Source of the DNA: Mycolicibacterium iranicum
GTDB lineage: Bacteria > Actinomycetota > Actinomycetes > Mycobacteriales > Mycobacteriaceae
Assembly (NCBI RefSeq): GCF_002101705.1
Contig: NZ_LQPC01000032.1
Coordinates: 87,883-151,882 of the forward strand
Length of the DNA stretch: 64,000 nucleotides
Reading direction: 5' to 3'
Under the pieces are notes generated by a model. It did no database searches. It was not told the DNA's origin and saw only the letters and a program-made list of their open reading frames with translations. A program made the translations under genes and the position numbers. Below, one piece after another: positions 63,971 through 64,000 of this stretch (within the stretch, counting starts at the first letter, position 1; each line of letters opens with the position of its first letter).

Positions 63971-64000
63971 TCATGTTCGGGCCCTGCTGTGGCGAGGATA

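Noticed and set aside
1..64000. CRISPR array, tRNA or rRNA genes
   Set aside because: No spaced direct repeats of CRISPR type and no cloverleaf or rRNA signature were seen; the tandem repeats at 46646 and 60184 have no spacers.

Overview
This window comes from a high-GC actinobacterial chromosome, almost certainly a Mycobacterium/Mycolicibacterium. The evidence is an Mce operon end with its Mce-associated proteins, PimE, MshB (mycothiol), FbiC (coenzyme F420), LpqW, an MmpL transporter, a PGRS-like glycine-rich protein, and many leaderless starts with a TANNNT element 6-8 nt upstream. I see no tRNA, rRNA, CRISPR array or complete insertion sequence. Statements about Mycobacterium tuberculosis (Mtb) gene order are from memory and were not checked by alignment.

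Layout. 1-2567: the end of an mce operon (MceF, cut by the window edge, plus two Mce-associated membrane proteins), followed by a WS/DGAT-like protein. 3866-9324: a TetR gene divergent from a frameshifted carotenoid oxygenase, with two palindromic operators between them; a DoxX protein and a DUF3556 membrane protein with matched leaderless promoters, one carrying a KstR-type box; a FadR-type regulator. 9500-13705: a secreted PGRS-like protein and an adenylation/reductase gene pair. 13785-18300: a CoA-transferase, then a thiolase, enoyl-CoA hydratase and acyl-CoA dehydrogenase operon. 18392-28580: a fasciclin protein, an SDR-TetR pair, a hexapeptide-repeat protein, an NAD-binding protein with a CPBP protease, an MFS exporter, and a lipid block (EchA, alpha-methylacyl-CoA racemase, SDR, nitronate monooxygenase-like) resembling Mtb Rv1141c-Rv1144.

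28650-36811: DoxX; an intact MmpL with TetR and methyltransferase; a class III sirtuin; a YtrA-type GntR; two tandem paralogous methyltransferases; an F420-type flavin-fold protein and a DUF5302 protein (resembling Rv1145-Rv1155). 36812-46046 appears inserted between the Rv1155-like and Rv1156-like genes: an AT-richer gap, a fatty acid desaturase, an acyltransferase, an ActP/DUF485 pair, and a LytS/LytTR two-component system in one operon with a second, frameshifted sodium:solute symporter.

46093-62987 follows Mtb Rv1156-Rv1173 in outline: HhH-GPD protein, degenerate resolvase domain, nitroreductase, DUF1059, two Ala/Pro-rich secreted proteins, pimE, pterin carbinolamine dehydratase, mutT2, typA, lpqW, a ClC channel, mshB, a small membrane protein and fbiC. 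The nar genes and PE/PPE genes that I recall at these places in Mtb are absent. 62988-64000 holds a DUF4387 gene and the 3' end of an AtuA-like gene that breaks off at a pair of 13-bp direct repeats.

The points most worth a second look are the two 32/33-bp tandem repeats that each copy a gene's stop-codon region, the EhpF/EhpG-like (LuxE/LuxC-like) pair, the missing canonical start of pimE, the KstR box on a leaderless promoter, the two single-base frameshifts, the resolvase domain that lost its catalytic serine, and the broken AtuA/DUF4387 locus at the right edge.
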